Notes: generated by a model not told the origin, from the sequence alone. A DNA stretch of 64,000 nt from Thozetella sp. PMI_491 (GCA_021432635.1 MU270063.1:248001-312000); one strand, 5' to 3'. Positions 47,596-58,214 are shown, counted from the stretch's first letter. A program made the numbers and translations.

Positions 47596-48798
47596 ATGGC
47601 CGCCTTCGACAGCCAGACATACACTCCCGCCGAGGAGGCTGAGATCCAGCAATGGCTCACCACCTCGGAGCGCCTCAAGGCAGGCTCGGATGCCTCCATC
47701 CTGGACAGTCTGAACACGCACCTTGCCTCCCGCGCCACCCTCCTCGGCAGCAAGCCCAGCAAGGCCGATGTGGCCATCTACGAGTCTCTTGCCCCCCTGG
47801 TCAAGGCCTGGAGCCCCGAGCAGCGCTCCGGACAGGCTGGTCACCCTCATATTGTGCGCCACGTTGATTTCGTCCAGAACAGCCCCCTCTTTGGCCTCAG
47901 CGTTGCCGATGCCGACAAGGTCACGGTCGACCCCAACGAGGTGCTCTTCGTCAAGCCGCCTGTCGACGCCAAGGCCGAGAAGGAGCGCCTAAAGAAGGAG
48001 AAGGCCGCCGCGGCTGCCGCCGCCGCCGGAGGCGATGGCAAGGACAAGACATTGGTCGACCGGACGAAGGATGCTGCCGGCAAGGTGGCTGAGAAGGTTG
48101 CCGAGGCCGCCGCTGCCGTGACGGGCGGCGAGGGCAAGCAGCAAAAGAAGGAGAAGAAAGAGAAGAAGGCCAGGGCACCACCTCCTCCCCCAGCGCCTAC
48201 GGTTCTCTCGCCGTGCCTGATTGACCTCCGCGTGGGCCACATCCTCAAGGCCATCAAGCACCCCGAGGCCGACTCGCTATACGTCTCCACCATTGCGATG
48301 GGCGACAAGGCCGGCGCGGATGACACGTCGGAGTACGAGGGTCAGGTTGTGCGGACAGTTTGCTCCGGCCTCAACGGCCTGGTGCCGCTGGAGGAGATGC
48401 AGGGCCGGAAGGTGGTTGTGGTGTGCAACCTCAAGCCTGTCAAGATGCGTGGAATCAAGTCAGCCGCCATGGTCCTGGCCGCTTCGCCCCGCCTAAAGGA
48501 GGGAGAGGCCGACGACCACAAAGGCCCTGTCGAGCTCGTGAACCCACCGGCGGATGCCAAGGCCGGCGAGCGCGTCTATTTTGAGGGCTGGGCTGGCGAG
48601 CCGGAGAAGGTGCTCAACCCGAAGAAGAAGATCTGGGAGACATTCCAGCCCGGATTCACTACGACGGACGCGCTGGAGGTTGCGTTCGATGCTGGTGTGG
48701 TCCCGGAGCTCGAGGGCAAGGATGGCCTAGGCAAGCTTGTCACCGAGAGCGGTGGCATCTGCACCGTCAAGTCCCTGCAGGGCGCACAGGTTCGGTGA
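47596..48798 (+). CDS. ARC1: Arc1-like tRNA-binding cofactor of aminoacyl-tRNA synthetases
   Basis: Single exon, 400 aa. The N-terminal ~125 residues form a GST-C-like helical domain (AEIQQWLTTSERLKAG, ADVAIYESLAPLVKAW). A charged Lys/Ala middle (KAEKERLKKEKAAAAAAAAG to KKEKKEKKARAPPPPP, about 127-200) follows. The C-terminal EMAP-II/Trbp111 OB-fold tRNA-binding domain starts near 207 with LIDLRVGHILKAIKHPEAD and includes RTVCSGLNGLVPLEEMQGR, NLKPVKMRGIKSAAMVLAAS and a closing PGFTTTD. In yeast Arc1 binds Met- and Glu-tRNA synthetases and delivers tRNA. The protein is cytosolic. All marks of the tRNA-binding domain are intact. Confidence 0.93.
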   Translation: MAAFDSQTYTPAEEAEIQQWLTTSERLKAGSDASILDSLNTHLASRATLLGSKPSKADVAIYESLAPLVKAWSPEQRSGQAGHPHIVRHVDFVQNSPLFGLSVADADKVTVDPNEVLFVKPPVDAKAEKERLKKEKAAAAAAAAGGDGKDKTLVDRTKDAAGKVAEKVAEAAAAVTGGEGKQQKKEKKEKKARAPPPPPAPTVLSPCLIDLRVGHILKAIKHPEADSLYVSTIAMGDKAGADDTSEYEGQVVRTVCSGLNGLVPLEEMQGRKVVVVCNLKPVKMRGIKSAAMVLAASPRLKEGEADDHKGPVELVNPPADAKAGERVYFEGWAGEPEKVLNPKKKIWETFQPGFTTTDALEVAFDAGVVPELEGKDGLGKLVTESGGICTVKSLQGAQVR

Positions 48799-49065
48799 GA
48801 GCCTCATGTTGATACTGAAGCCCTAGACTGCGGATACCAGAATTGTGAGCAGCGCACATGTGCTAAATAGATCACCTGACTAGCCCATGTATATGGCAAA
48901 CTATGGCAAGACTCCCCGTGATGCTCCATTCGATATCGACACGCTAGCTAGCTATCGTATCCCAACTCCCACCGGCCGCCGGCCAATGCACATGTACAGA
49001 GAATAAAGGCGCACAACACCCTCATCATCTCACCAGAATTTGCTTTAATGATCATCCTTTCTCTT
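48799..49065. other. Convergent intergenic region
   Basis: 267 bp between the Arc1-like stop and the end of the opposite secreted-protein gene. It holds both 3' ends; agaataaagg (48999-49008) could be a poly(A) signal for the + strand gene. Confidence 0.4.
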
Positions 49066-49993
49066 TTACTTGCCCTTCCCATCATTTGCGCCCGGGGTAC
49101 CAGTAGGTTTTCCAGGACCACTGTCATCACCTGGAGCACCGCCAGGCTTGGCTGGTCCAGAAGGTTTGCCCGAGCCGGTTGGCTTGCTCCCACTGCTACC
49201 GGGCGTGACAGTCTTGAGCACTTGAACCGTCGAAGTCTTGGTAGTGTGGTTAGGGCAGCCTGTGGTCACCGTCATGGTGTCTGTTGGGATCACACAGGTG
49301 GACACGCAAGTCGTCGGGGCACATTTTCCTTCGACGAGCTTCGTCTTGGTCGCCGTGAGCGGGCAACAATCGGTGCTAGATAGTTGGGCCATTAGATTTC
49401 ACTGTACCGGTGGACGCTGGGAGAGGCTAGGAATAAGTACCTGCAGGGAACCTTCACGATCTTTTCCTTTATGTATAGGGGGCACGCGAAGTGATTGGTG
49501 CAGATGGGAGTGGTCTTTGGGCAGTGTTCTAGACTGTTGTTAGTTCAGAGCCTGGTCGGTTGCTCGGTCGGGCGGGACATACTGGGCGGCACGGTGACCG
49601 TCGTCGTAGCCGTGAAGCAAGAAGGCTTTATGGTTTTGTTCTTGATCTTATGGGTGCAGCTTGCCGGGACGGTGGTGTTGATCTTGAGCGTTATCGTCTT
49701 GGTCGTGCTGAAGGGGTAGATAGTTACAAAAGTTGTCCCATTTGTTCCATTTCCATGAGGACTCGGCATGCCTCCACTCGGCTTAGGCGCTCCTAACTTG
49801 CGAGGCGTCCCGGTAGGCGGGGGACCGGTAAAGGGAGAAGGACTTGGCTCCTCAGGATCATTACCACTAGTGATACTCTTGTGTCAGCACGGTGGGCGGC
49901 GGTTGGTCTCGTCGGCATACTCGTGCGCACATACCAGGCGCCAAGGCTCGCGAGCCCGGCAGCGACGACAAGAAGGTGACCAAGCAACTGCAT
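49066..49993 (-). CDS. Predicted secreted Cys/Thr-rich protein
   Basis: Four exons, 49993-49935, 49866-49583, 49528-49441 and 49375-49066, give 246 aa with consistent phases. The signal peptide is about MQLLGHLLVVAAGLASLGAW. The mature part has about 12 Cys arranged in clusters (CTHKIKNKTIKPSC, HCPKTTPICTNHFAC, CAPTTCVSTC) between Thr/Ser-rich stretches (TTFVTIYPFSTTKTITLK, TATTTVTVPP) and N-glycosylation sites (NGT, NTT, NHT). The tail is Gly/Pro/Lys-rich (GSGKPSGPAKPGG) and ends GKGK without a GPI-type hydrophobic end. This looks like a cell-wall or extracellular mucin-like protein; the family is unknown to me. Introns have canonical ends (GTATGT or GTACTT donors, TAG acceptors). A TATA-like element lies 134 bp upstream. 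Confidence 0.7.
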
Positions 49994-50802
49994 CTTGAAG
50001 TTTAAAAAATACTGCATCGACCAGTCAAGACCAGAGAGGGGGGGACAGGGGGGGTTCTCGTTGATATGAGAACCACGTTTGGGAAGTGGATGCGCACCAC
50101 AGCAAGTCCGCAAACGGCGACCCCAGTATATATTTACTTACATAACGGCGGACTCCTCCATTAGGGTTTATGATGAAGGAGACAATAGAGTGAAACGCGA
50201 GAATACCAGGAAATGGTTGGTATCCCAAGCTGAAGTTTGGCATGCGGGATTGCGCACGCCGCGTGCCTCAACCCTCTCATGGATTTCGGTAGCGGTTTAG
50301 GAGAACGATGGGCACGATGCGGAAGCTCTGTAGCGAATAGGAGCCGTTTGATGTCGCAAGCAGGTGCCGAGACAGTCACTCGTGTGGATGCACCTGGAAT
50401 GTCTCGCTGGCGTCGTCAACTGTTCTCTTATTATAACGGTCGTTGTGGAATGCAGTCCAGCCGCCGGCGGTCCGCGATCATGGCCACCCCCTGGCTATCA
50501 GTTCCTGACAAGTTGATCGCGTAACAGAACAGGGCTTGCTTTAAGCTGTGATTATGATGTACATGTATATATACATAAGGCACATCTGATGTGTATACAA
50601 TATCGCTCGTCCATCTACGGCGAGACATGATCTTGTAGGCCCGGCCCCTGACATGGTTCCCCAACGCCTTGCATCTTTAGACCCACCCACCAGCCAACCA
50701 GCAAAATCGACCGCTTTTCCTATATCCTCTAGGTAACACAAAGCCTGGGGGACCCAATATCCCCCAAGGGCAAAAAGGTAAAATAATAATAACAATAGCG
50801 AC
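49994..50802. other. Intergenic region between secreted protein and RPO41 3' end
   Basis: 809 bp. The left part is the promoter of the secreted-protein gene. The right part is the RPO41 3' flank, AT-richer near 50780 (aaaataataataac). A second TATA-like string (tatatatacataag near 50567) has no gene assigned. No coding frame is convincing. Confidence 0.5.
50127..50134 (-). promoter_or_regulatory. TATA-like element of the secreted Cys/Thr-rich protein gene
   Basis: aatatata on the - strand, 134 bp upstream of the start codon at 49993. Confidence 0.4.
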
Positions 50803-53800
50803 TCATGAGAAGAAGTACTGGCTCTCCTTGAGCCTCCTCACATCAAAGTCGCCTTTAGCGGGAATGGGAGGGAATGTGAGGGGGAGCCAAACTTGTATCT
50901 TTTCCATGCCTGGGGAATAGGTTCGCTTGGTCTTTCCTGCCAGGAACACCCCGAAGGGCATCGCCGAGGGGTCATCTTGCGCCGCAGCACCGGCATTCGG
51001 ACTCGCTTCACCCGAAGCTCCGGACTCGGCCACATCTAGTTCATCTGCTTCGGCGGCTTCAGCGTCGTCGGCGAGAAGAACGGCGTCTAGGTCCTCGGTT
51101 TCTTGCATCTCGGCGAATATGCTGGCAGGTGTTACCATGGCCTCGCCTTTCTTCTTCAACTCGGGATCAGAGGACTCGAGCAGGCACCGTCGGTCATGCT
51201 CCCTAAGTAGCTCCTCCTTCAGCGTCATGGTGGTGGCATATGACCGCCTCAGCTCGGCGACACGCTTTCCGAGGTTGCTTGAGGTAGGGATCTTGGCTAG
51301 GTAGAGAGAGCCTTTGTGTCGCGTCTTGAATTCTTCCGCCAGACGCCCGATGACATCATCGCTATGGATGCGGATGAAGGCGTCGCGTAGAACCTCGTTC
51401 ATGGTGTCGATATCGGCTGCGTGGGTCCAGAACGAATCATGTACGGCCGCAAACGAAAGACCCCGTGCGTCGCACTCTAGGGCGGACAGGATCATATGGC
51501 TTGCGTCTAGCGAGTGGATGAAGTTGGGCGGGAAAGCCTGAAGCTGCTTGCGCTGATTGACCGGGTCGGACCGGTCTGGCTGTGTAAGGACCAGGCTCTG
51601 AAGGCATGTGCTGATCCCTAGTGCAGACGAGGTCCTGTACGGCTGAACCACCGGCATCCGGAGGGGTGTAGTCCAGATAATTGTGGAACGAAACTGGGCG
51701 AGCACATCGGCTGGAATAGTCTTCGCCGTGGCACTTGCCTTCTTGCCCCTCGCACCGGCTTTCTTTCGAGGCTCGGCTTCGGCACTGGCTGACTGCTCGG
51801 CCATCGTGCTGAGCTGCTCTGGTGTCAAAGCACGACAGACTCGGCCACCAATGGCTCCCAGCCATTGCTGGATCTCGTGTGCGCCATTAAACATGGTCGA
51901 GAGGGCGGCGAAGACCTTCCTGGCGATGTAAGAAGCAAGAAGCATGGGCTCGATTCCGCTTTCGTCGCGCAAGCTTGGGTATATAGCATCCAGCTGCTTG
52001 AGGATCTGCTTCTTCGCCCCGGCGAATGTGACACCGTAGACATTCGTCATGACCGTCTGCTTAACAACCTTGCGGGCGATCTTGCCATCCATGGCAAGGG
52101 CCATGGCGTTGCCAGCGGCGGCCTCCTTCGAGATCATCTCCTGAACGAGCTGTGCAACGGCGGAGTAGACATCAGCCGGCCGGTCGCCGGGCTCCAAGTT
52201 CACTTGCTTCGCACCCCACGTGTCACCGCCGAGGGCGGCGTAGTGCTGGAGACCATTGCATGTGCCGTCCTGGTGGACAGGCAGATACGACACAAACTGT
52301 GTCGGATCTGGGGAGTCAAGTGCGGCCTTCAGCTCGAAGCAGGCAGCCAAGCATTGCCAAGGGTCTTCTGCGTCTCGCCACCACATCTTCCCCGTGAGTG
52401 GCCGTAGGGCCGAGTCGTAGACATTTTCAAGATTCTTTTCGGCAAATGCTTCCCTGTCCTTGAGGCTCGCCTTGTCGAAGCCGTGCAAGTTCGCCAGGTG
52501 CACTTTGAGCCAACGGAGCCCGTTCTCGCCCAGTGGCTTACCCTTCGCGAATCGAAGCAGGCCACGCACGTTGTCCGCGCCCATGTGGTTGAGATATGTG
52601 GGGATTGGGTACGCCCTGCCTCGGAAGTCGACGTTGTGCGGGAAGTAGAAGGTCTGGTCCCGAAAAGCCTTGGCAACCTCCATTTGGAAGTTCATGTTAC
52701 ACCGTATCGAGTGCAATCCACACTTTTCGTTGTCAGCGGCCTTCATCATCCGGATCCAGCTGCTCCTCTTGGAAGGATCATCACTAGCATCGGGCTCGGA
52801 AGGATATTGGATATCTGGGTGCAGGGCCGGGATGGCATCGAATCCCTCCCCAGAGTTCCACACGTCCAGCATGACATCGAAGACGGGACGGTTGATCTTC
52901 CAGGCGGTCTTTCCGAGCACATCCATACCCTTAAGGACCTGATCCATGTCGCCTCTGCGGAGGGCGGCCTGCGTGTAGAGCCTCTGCTCGGCCTCGCCGT
53001 ACTTTACACGGACGAGCGGGGTGGGTGACTCGATGTAGCCCCCTTTGTCCCACTTCCTCCATGGCTCGGGCTCGACGACCATTGGCAGGTGGCGAGCAAG
53101 GTACTCTGCGGGCGGCTCCTCGCGAAGGAGTTCGGCAATGATGGGATTCGCCATGATCATTCCGACCTTTTTACCCTTCTTGAGCTTAATCCCGTGGACA
53201 AAGGCCGGCTGCGACTGGCTCATCTTCGCCCCGGTCTCGGGATTTTCCTTCACGGCGGTGATCCTGGCGGACTCGGTCAGCGCCGTCAGCAGAGCGGCGC
53301 CGACTTTTACTTTGACCGAGGATGGCCAATATCCGCGGTTCTCGAGGTCTTTGATGCCAAAGCCCTCACCATGGAACGCATCCATGGTCACGGGTGCTGT
53401 GGTAGGTGGTGGTTGCTGATCAGCGTGGGCAGGCGCTTCACTTTGGCTAGACGCCGCTGGGACGTGCTTGCGCAGCAATTTCGTCCTCCTCACATCTGCC
53501 CGCTTGATGGCCTGCTGTCTCTCTTTTCGTTGCACGCGTATGTCCTCCTCCACAACTCGAGCAAGGTTTGTCACGGCCAGAGACACGGTTACTCCCTTGT
53601 CGTTTCCGTGCACACCGCCCATGCAGCTGAGAAGACTAAGTATCGTGACTGCAGCTAATCGCCTCGTCGACGACTGCTGTATAAACGGCCCGTAGAGGCA
53701 CCTGTCCACGTCGTCCGCGGTCTTCGCCTCCGATGCAATCGAGTCATCGATGAGCTTGAATTCACGGTCAAGGCGAGCCTCAAGCGCCACGTGCCACTCG

Positions 53801-54957
53801 TAGAGTTTCGGGGACAACTTTCCGCTGGAGACCGCCATGTTGAGACCCATAGTCTGCAGGGCCTGGTGCTCCTCCCTCCACCGTTCCAGAGCCGCATCCA
53901 CGCAGTCCCGCTCGAGCCGAGACTGGATCTCTCTCTGTTCTGATGCCGAAAGATTCGCAATGACATCGCCGTCCAAGACGTTATCGAAGAGCGAGAGTGA
54001 GCGCTTGATCGACCTCAGCCCCATTCCTTTCTGTGGAGTGCTCAAAACATCGGGAGTTTGTGAATGCGCTGTCTTGAGCCCCGTTGTGCTCACCTCAGTC
54101 GACGAGGCCAAATCACCCTCATCTAGATATTCATCCAACTCAGGATAGTCCATATCGTCGTACGCCAGGCTGAAGCTTGGACATATCTGTGTGATGGCGG
54201 AGAGCTCATGGTCGGACAGGATATCGCCGAGATGCAGCTCGCCAAGCCCGGCATTGTCGGGGAGCATGTCCATGTAGCGCTGCACCAGGCTTTCTAGTCT
54301 TTTGCCGCGAGATGTCAGGAACGATGCCTTGAGCATGTATGCGATCGTCTCCGGGGTAAGAGGAAGCATCTCGGCTCGGATTTCTAGTTCAAACCAGCTG
54401 TGTAGATCCTCGGCGCGGTCGGGCCCGGGTTCAGCTTGGAGGTGGGCCACCTTCTCTTTTAAATACCGGTTGTGTAACTCCATCATATCTTCGGCAGAAA
54501 GGGTGTTGAAAGAGGCGATCCTTTTGAGCATCATGGCAGCGCGCTCAAGGCGCGAAACTTTGAGGCAGGCATCGTACAGCGCAATCGTCTCAATCAAGTG
54601 GCCCGGAAGGCCGGCGTTGTCGACTCTCTTGCGACCAGGCAATGGTACTGGATCAGCGAACTGGATTGGCGCAAAGCCCTCAAAGTCGCGCATCTCATAG
54701 ATCGGAGGCACCGGAGCGCGGATGCCTCCAGACAGCGAGCCTGACAAGCCGTCATATGGTAACCCCTCCCGGGCATGGATGCTGTCGAGTGCTGTCGCAA
54801 GGTTGCGCTCGAAGGCGACCGGCCGACCACGCAATGGCCTCCTCCTCCATGGTCGTGGATTTGATGTTAGTATCGACTGGCTTGGGCCATGTGATATTGA
54901 GCTGCCCAAGGCTGCCAAGCGACGAATGGGGAGGCTTTGTCGTGATCGGACGAGCAT
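50803..54957 (-). CDS. RPO41: Mitochondrial DNA-directed RNA polymerase (T7-like, Rpo41)
   Basis: One uninterrupted exon of 1384 aa, starting at the first ATG. The N-terminus is Arg/Ser-rich (MLVRSRQSLPIRRLAALGSS), as in mitochondrial presequences. The N-terminal half has the helical mitochondrial-specific domain. The polymerase half carries the T7-family motifs: HQDGTCNGLQHYAALGGD with the catalytic Asp (about 890), motif B with KVVKQTVMTNVYGVTFAG (about 962), and AAVHDSFWTHAAD with the second catalytic Asp (about 1172). The C-terminus ends DVRRLKESQYFFS, the FxFS-type end of T7-like polymerases. It transcribes mtDNA. The C-terminal ~80 residues before that end hold an acidic Ala-rich insertion. 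No intron was needed. The Neurospora counterpart is cyt-5. Confidence 0.96.
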   Translation of the reverse strand: MLVRSRQSLPIRRLAALGSSISHGPSQSILTSNPRPWRRRPLRGRPVAFERNLATALDSIHAREGLPYDGLSGSLSGGIRAPVPPIYEMRDFEGFAPIQFADPVPLPGRKRVDNAGLPGHLIETIALYDACLKVSRLERAAMMLKRIASFNTLSAEDMMELHNRYLKEKVAHLQAEPGPDRAEDLHSWFELEIRAEMLPLTPETIAYMLKASFLTSRGKRLESLVQRYMDMLPDNAGLGELHLGDILSDHELSAITQICPSFSLAYDDMDYPELDEYLDEGDLASSTEVSTTGLKTAHSQTPDVLSTPQKGMGLRSIKRSLSLFDNVLDGDVIANLSASEQREIQSRLERDCVDAALERWREEHQALQTMGLNMAVSSGKLSPKLYEWHVALEARLDREFKLIDDSIASEAKTADDVDRCLYGPFIQQSSTRRLAAVTILSLLSCMGGVHGNDKGVTVSLAVTNLARVVEEDIRVQRKERQQAIKRADVRRTKLLRKHVPAASSQSEAPAHADQQPPPTTAPVTMDAFHGEGFGIKDLENRGYWPSSVKVKVGAALLTALTESARITAVKENPETGAKMSQSQPAFVHGIKLKKGKKVGMIMANPIIAELLREEPPAEYLARHLPMVVEPEPWRKWDKGGYIESPTPLVRVKYGEAEQRLYTQAALRRGDMDQVLKGMDVLGKTAWKINRPVFDVMLDVWNSGEGFDAIPALHPDIQYPSEPDASDDPSKRSSWIRMMKAADNEKCGLHSIRCNMNFQMEVAKAFRDQTFYFPHNVDFRGRAYPIPTYLNHMGADNVRGLLRFAKGKPLGENGLRWLKVHLANLHGFDKASLKDREAFAEKNLENVYDSALRPLTGKMWWRDAEDPWQCLAACFELKAALDSPDPTQFVSYLPVHQDGTCNGLQHYAALGGDTWGAKQVNLEPGDRPADVYSAVAQLVQEMISKEAAAGNAMALAMDGKIARKVVKQTVMTNVYGVTFAGAKKQILKQLDAIYPSLRDESGIEPMLLASYIARKVFAALSTMFNGAHEIQQWLGAIGGRVCRALTPEQLSTMAEQSASAEAEPRKKAGARGKKASATAKTIPADVLAQFRSTIIWTTPLRMPVVQPYRTSSALGISTCLQSLVLTQPDRSDPVNQRKQLQAFPPNFIHSLDASHMILSALECDARGLSFAAVHDSFWTHAADIDTMNEVLRDAFIRIHSDDVIGRLAEEFKTRHKGSLYLAKIPTSSNLGKRVAELRRSYATTMTLKEELLREHDRRCLLESSDPELKKKGEAMVTPASIFAEMQETEDLDAVLLADDAEAAEADELDVAESGASGEASPNAGAAAQDDPSAMPFGVFLAGKTKRTYSPGMEKIQVWLPLTFPPIPAKGDFDVRRLKESQYFFS

Positions 54958-55404
54958 CCTGAAGTTCTTGCCAGCGCACGCGACAGGGCCGCTAGACTCG
55001 TGCGCAGGGAAGGACTAGGTGATGGGTTGGTATTAGCGCATTGAAGATGGGTAGAGCGATAGGGATGCAGTACTGGAAATGCGAGCTCACTTTAATACAA
55101 CAGAGACGAAAAGAGAGAAAAAAACAAGGACTAAAGGAATGGCATCGGGTTCATGCTGGGGGTTTGGTTTGCAGAAAGGAGAGCTTCGAAAATTTACAGT
55201 CCCAGGTCTCACAGGGAAAGAATTGAGATTGACGAGTGCGCTGATTGGCCCAAGTCAGAAATTCTCCACTCAAGGCCCCACTTTAGTCTGGCGGAATGGG
55301 CCGTTTGAATGGAGCTCTTCCAAAAAGTTTTCGGGACAGCGCGTGTCTATTGTCTTGACAGACGTGTTTCTCGTCGGCTTGCAAGTACCAGCTCAGCCTC
55401 TGGT
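54958..55404. promoter_or_regulatory. Shared divergent promoter region RPO41 / ATP25
   Basis: 447 bp between the start codons of two mitochondrial gene-expression proteins. A purine-rich block (55093-55135) lies in the middle. If the upstream in-frame ATG of ATP25 (55309) is used, the spacer is 351 bp. No TATA box is visible. Confidence 0.5.
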
Positions 55405-57426
55405 ATGGCCTCAACACCAGTCATGAAGGCGACAAGCTGCGCTGCTTGCCGGCTATCGTCGCTCAGGCTGTTTACGGGTAGCTTTGCTCCAGTTCGCCGA
55501 CCGCAAATATTGCTTCGACATCCTCAACCCGTCGCTACCTACTCGGCGCTGCGACCTTCTTTGTCGCTCCGAAGCGGACCTGCGATCGAAGAGAGGAGAG
55601 AGCAAGAGAGCACACCACAAAACAAGGATGAGGGTGCTGCGGGTGAGGAGGGTTTTGACGGGCCCGATGCACCTGATGCACCTTGGTATCTCCAGGTCGA
55701 GCCGCCCAAGCACTCGACATTGCTCTACGAGCCCCCGTCGCTGCCAGAAGTCCCCAACGATGCGCCGAAGGTGGTCAAGCCTCTCCTTAAGTTTGTCTCG
55801 GAAGACCTCGGCATGGACAACCTCGAGCTCCTCGACTTGCGAGACCTAGACCCCCCGGCGGCCCTCGGCCCTGACCTCATTATGCTCTTCGGGACCTCTC
55901 GCAGCGAGCGCCACTTGCATGTGTCGGCGGGGCGGTTGGTCCAGTGGCTACGGGGACGAGGGGTCCATGCCGATGCGGATGGGCTACTCGGCCGGAACGA
56001 GCTCAAGACCCGCCTACGACGCAAAGCTCGCAAGGAGAAGCTCCTCGGCACAAATGGCGTCACGCGCGGGGGAGACGACGGCATCAGCACTGGCTGGGTA
56101 TGTGTGAATATGGGCACAATCGGACGGTCAGTCGCGGAGCACACCATCGTCGGTCCGGACGGGCGCACGGCGGGCTTCGGTGCGCTGAATCTGGGATCAA
56201 CCGTGGTGGTGCAGCTCCTCACGGAAAGCCGAAGAGAAGAGTTGGGTCTCGAGAGGCTTTGGAATGGCATCTTGAAGCGAAGTCGAGCCGAGCAGAAATC
56301 CCTGGCCGAAGATACGCAGCCTCTGCCCGCTGGTCAGGTCGCGACTTCAGCATCTACTACCGCATCACGACCGTCAGACCGCAGGTCATACTCGACATCC
56401 ACGCGCACAAGCGATCCCCTTGCGTCTCTTGAAGAGATGGTAATGGGAAATGCCAATGGCCGAGCCAACACTGCGGCTATCAACCATATCCTCACGAACG
56501 ATGCGATATCGAAGGAGCCACTCATGCAACGCATTCAACAGTTCGTGGAGCTCCAACCCCGACACAAGACTATTCGAGCACTCCAGCCCCGCGGGGAGGA
56601 CAAACCGAGCCCATTCCGCCAGATGTTCGACGCGGTGGCACGAAGCCTTCCGCCAGACCAGAGGTGGGCATCCCAGATTTGGCTTTTGGACACCGGTCGG
56701 AAGTTCGGGGTCACAGTGCTTCGTTTGCAAGAGCTCCGAGAGCTGATTGCGCATATGCAGGCCGAATACATCAATGTCACCCGGGAGAGCTACCTAAGTC
56801 TCATCCATGCCGCACTGGCGCCACAGGAGAGCGAGAGCGTGGCAATCCTGGAGCAGGCAACCGTTGCACTGCAGGTTGTGGACGCCATGTACGCTCGCGG
56901 GGAGCAAATACTGGCCAACGATGTGATCGTGGGCGTGATCGAGGCTCTCTTGCGGTCCGGCGCCAGCGGTGAGGAAGCCGACCGAATGCTCGCGGCATTT
57001 GAGTCCCTCCTCAGCCAAGCCGAGCTGCCTTGCCCCTCCGAGGACCTCGTTGTCAAGCTGCTGGATGCCTATGCAGATGCGGGAAACTGGTCCGGCTTCT
57101 GGAAGACGTGGCGTATCCTGCCAAAGTTCCACCAGCCGCGCTCCGCTAAGATGTATGGCTATCTATACGAACGATTCGCGAAGGACGGGCATCAGCTTCG
57201 AGCAATGAACGCCATCCGCTGGTGCGTCAACGAGATGGTAAACGAAGACCCTCGGGTCGTGCCTCAGGGTGCGCTTCTTGATGCCTTGAAAGCTTGCATC
57301 CGAGTGGCCGATCCCCGCGCTGAGAGACTTGCGCAGGAGTTGGTTCCCCTAGATCGTGAAGGCGAAATATTGGCGAATCAGGAGTTCGTCAAGCTCTTCC
57401 GGGATCTTGGCGTCCGTCCAGACTAG
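55405..57426 (+). CDS. ATP25: ATPase synthesis protein 25 (mitochondrial, RsfS-like domain plus C-terminal domain)
   Basis: Single exon. The ATG chosen at 55405 gives 673 aa beginning MASTPVMKATSCAACRLSSL, a plausible mitochondrial presequence. An in-frame ATG at 55309 would add 32 basic residues that could also be targeting sequence. The N-terminal third has the RsfS/Iojap-like domain: PWYLQVEPP, LELLDLRDLDPP, DLIMLFGTSRSERHLHVSAG and DGISTGWVCVNMGTIGRSVAEHTI. The C-terminal half is helical, with an MQRIQQFVELQPRHK block. In yeast ATP25 is cleaved: the C-terminal part stabilises the OLI1 (Atp9) mRNA and the N-terminal part supports Atp9 ring assembly. Domain order and length fit the fungal family. 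Confidence 0.9.
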   Translation: MASTPVMKATSCAACRLSSLRLFTGSFAPVRRPQILLRHPQPVATYSALRPSLSLRSGPAIEERREQESTPQNKDEGAAGEEGFDGPDAPDAPWYLQVEPPKHSTLLYEPPSLPEVPNDAPKVVKPLLKFVSEDLGMDNLELLDLRDLDPPAALGPDLIMLFGTSRSERHLHVSAGRLVQWLRGRGVHADADGLLGRNELKTRLRRKARKEKLLGTNGVTRGGDDGISTGWVCVNMGTIGRSVAEHTIVGPDGRTAGFGALNLGSTVVVQLLTESRREELGLERLWNGILKRSRAEQKSLAEDTQPLPAGQVATSASTTASRPSDRRSYSTSTRTSDPLASLEEMVMGNANGRANTAAINHILTNDAISKEPLMQRIQQFVELQPRHKTIRALQPRGEDKPSPFRQMFDAVARSLPPDQRWASQIWLLDTGRKFGVTVLRLQELRELIAHMQAEYINVTRESYLSLIHAALAPQESESVAILEQATVALQVVDAMYARGEQILANDVIVGVIEALLRSGASGEEADRMLAAFESLLSQAELPCPSEDLVVKLLDAYADAGNWSGFWKTWRILPKFHQPRSAKMYGYLYERFAKDGHQLRAMNAIRWCVNEMVNEDPRVVPQGALLDALKACIRVADPRAERLAQELVPLDREGEILANQEFVKLFRDLGVRPD

Positions 57427-58214
57427 AGTAGCCCCGGCTCCGGCCCCGGCTCGGTGGCCGGGTTTGTCTTGATCTCGACTCTGGCCAACCTCCTGAGAAT
57501 AGATATGGCGTGATCCATTCCCGATCGCGGACCCCAGCGAAGGCATACGGCCTATACATAGAATCTGTATACTATCTGTAACACCTCTTGCATAATACCC
57601 ATCACAGGTTTCTTTCCCATCGCCGTTCGAGGTGTCCTTGCATTCGACCTGCCCCATTAGAGATGTTGTCCCTAGCGTCTTTCGGTTTGAACGTGCGTCC
57701 GCCTCTTATCTCACGACCACTAGCTGGCACACGTGCGGCGGCTCTGGGCTTCTCCGTCGAAGCAAAAGGGCTGGCAGATTGGGCAGAAATGGCGGGACGC
57801 GGAACTGCCCGGTTCCTGGCCCCGAGCGGGACCAGCTATAAAAGCTCGGTGCGTCTCCCGAACGGCTCACCGACGCATACTGTGGGATGGGGATGGGCGC
57901 CCGGGTGCAACCTCGAGATCTGCCAAGGCCAGCCTATCGCAGTTGCGGATGCCGCCCCGGTAGAGCAGCCGCGGCATGAAGTGCCGCCCAAGGGGTTGAC
58001 CCCGACCACGCTGATTGGACGGCCCGCCAAATTGGGAAATAAGACTAACTCCACCTAGAAGCTCCCACACCCCCTGGACGGGGAGGGTAGGCGGAGAGCC
58101 TCTAGACGCAGTGGGCCGACGCCTCCTTCGCAATCAAGTTACCATTGGAGGTTGTCTCTGCGAGACTTGCTTTATACGACACCAATCAACGCGTGCGGTG
58201 GGGAGGCCCAAGGC

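Noticed and set aside
57588-58058. Frame of ~150 codons between ATP25 and the S1/P1 nuclease
   Set aside because: First codon is not ATG, no motif, internal ATG gives an unremarkable sequence.
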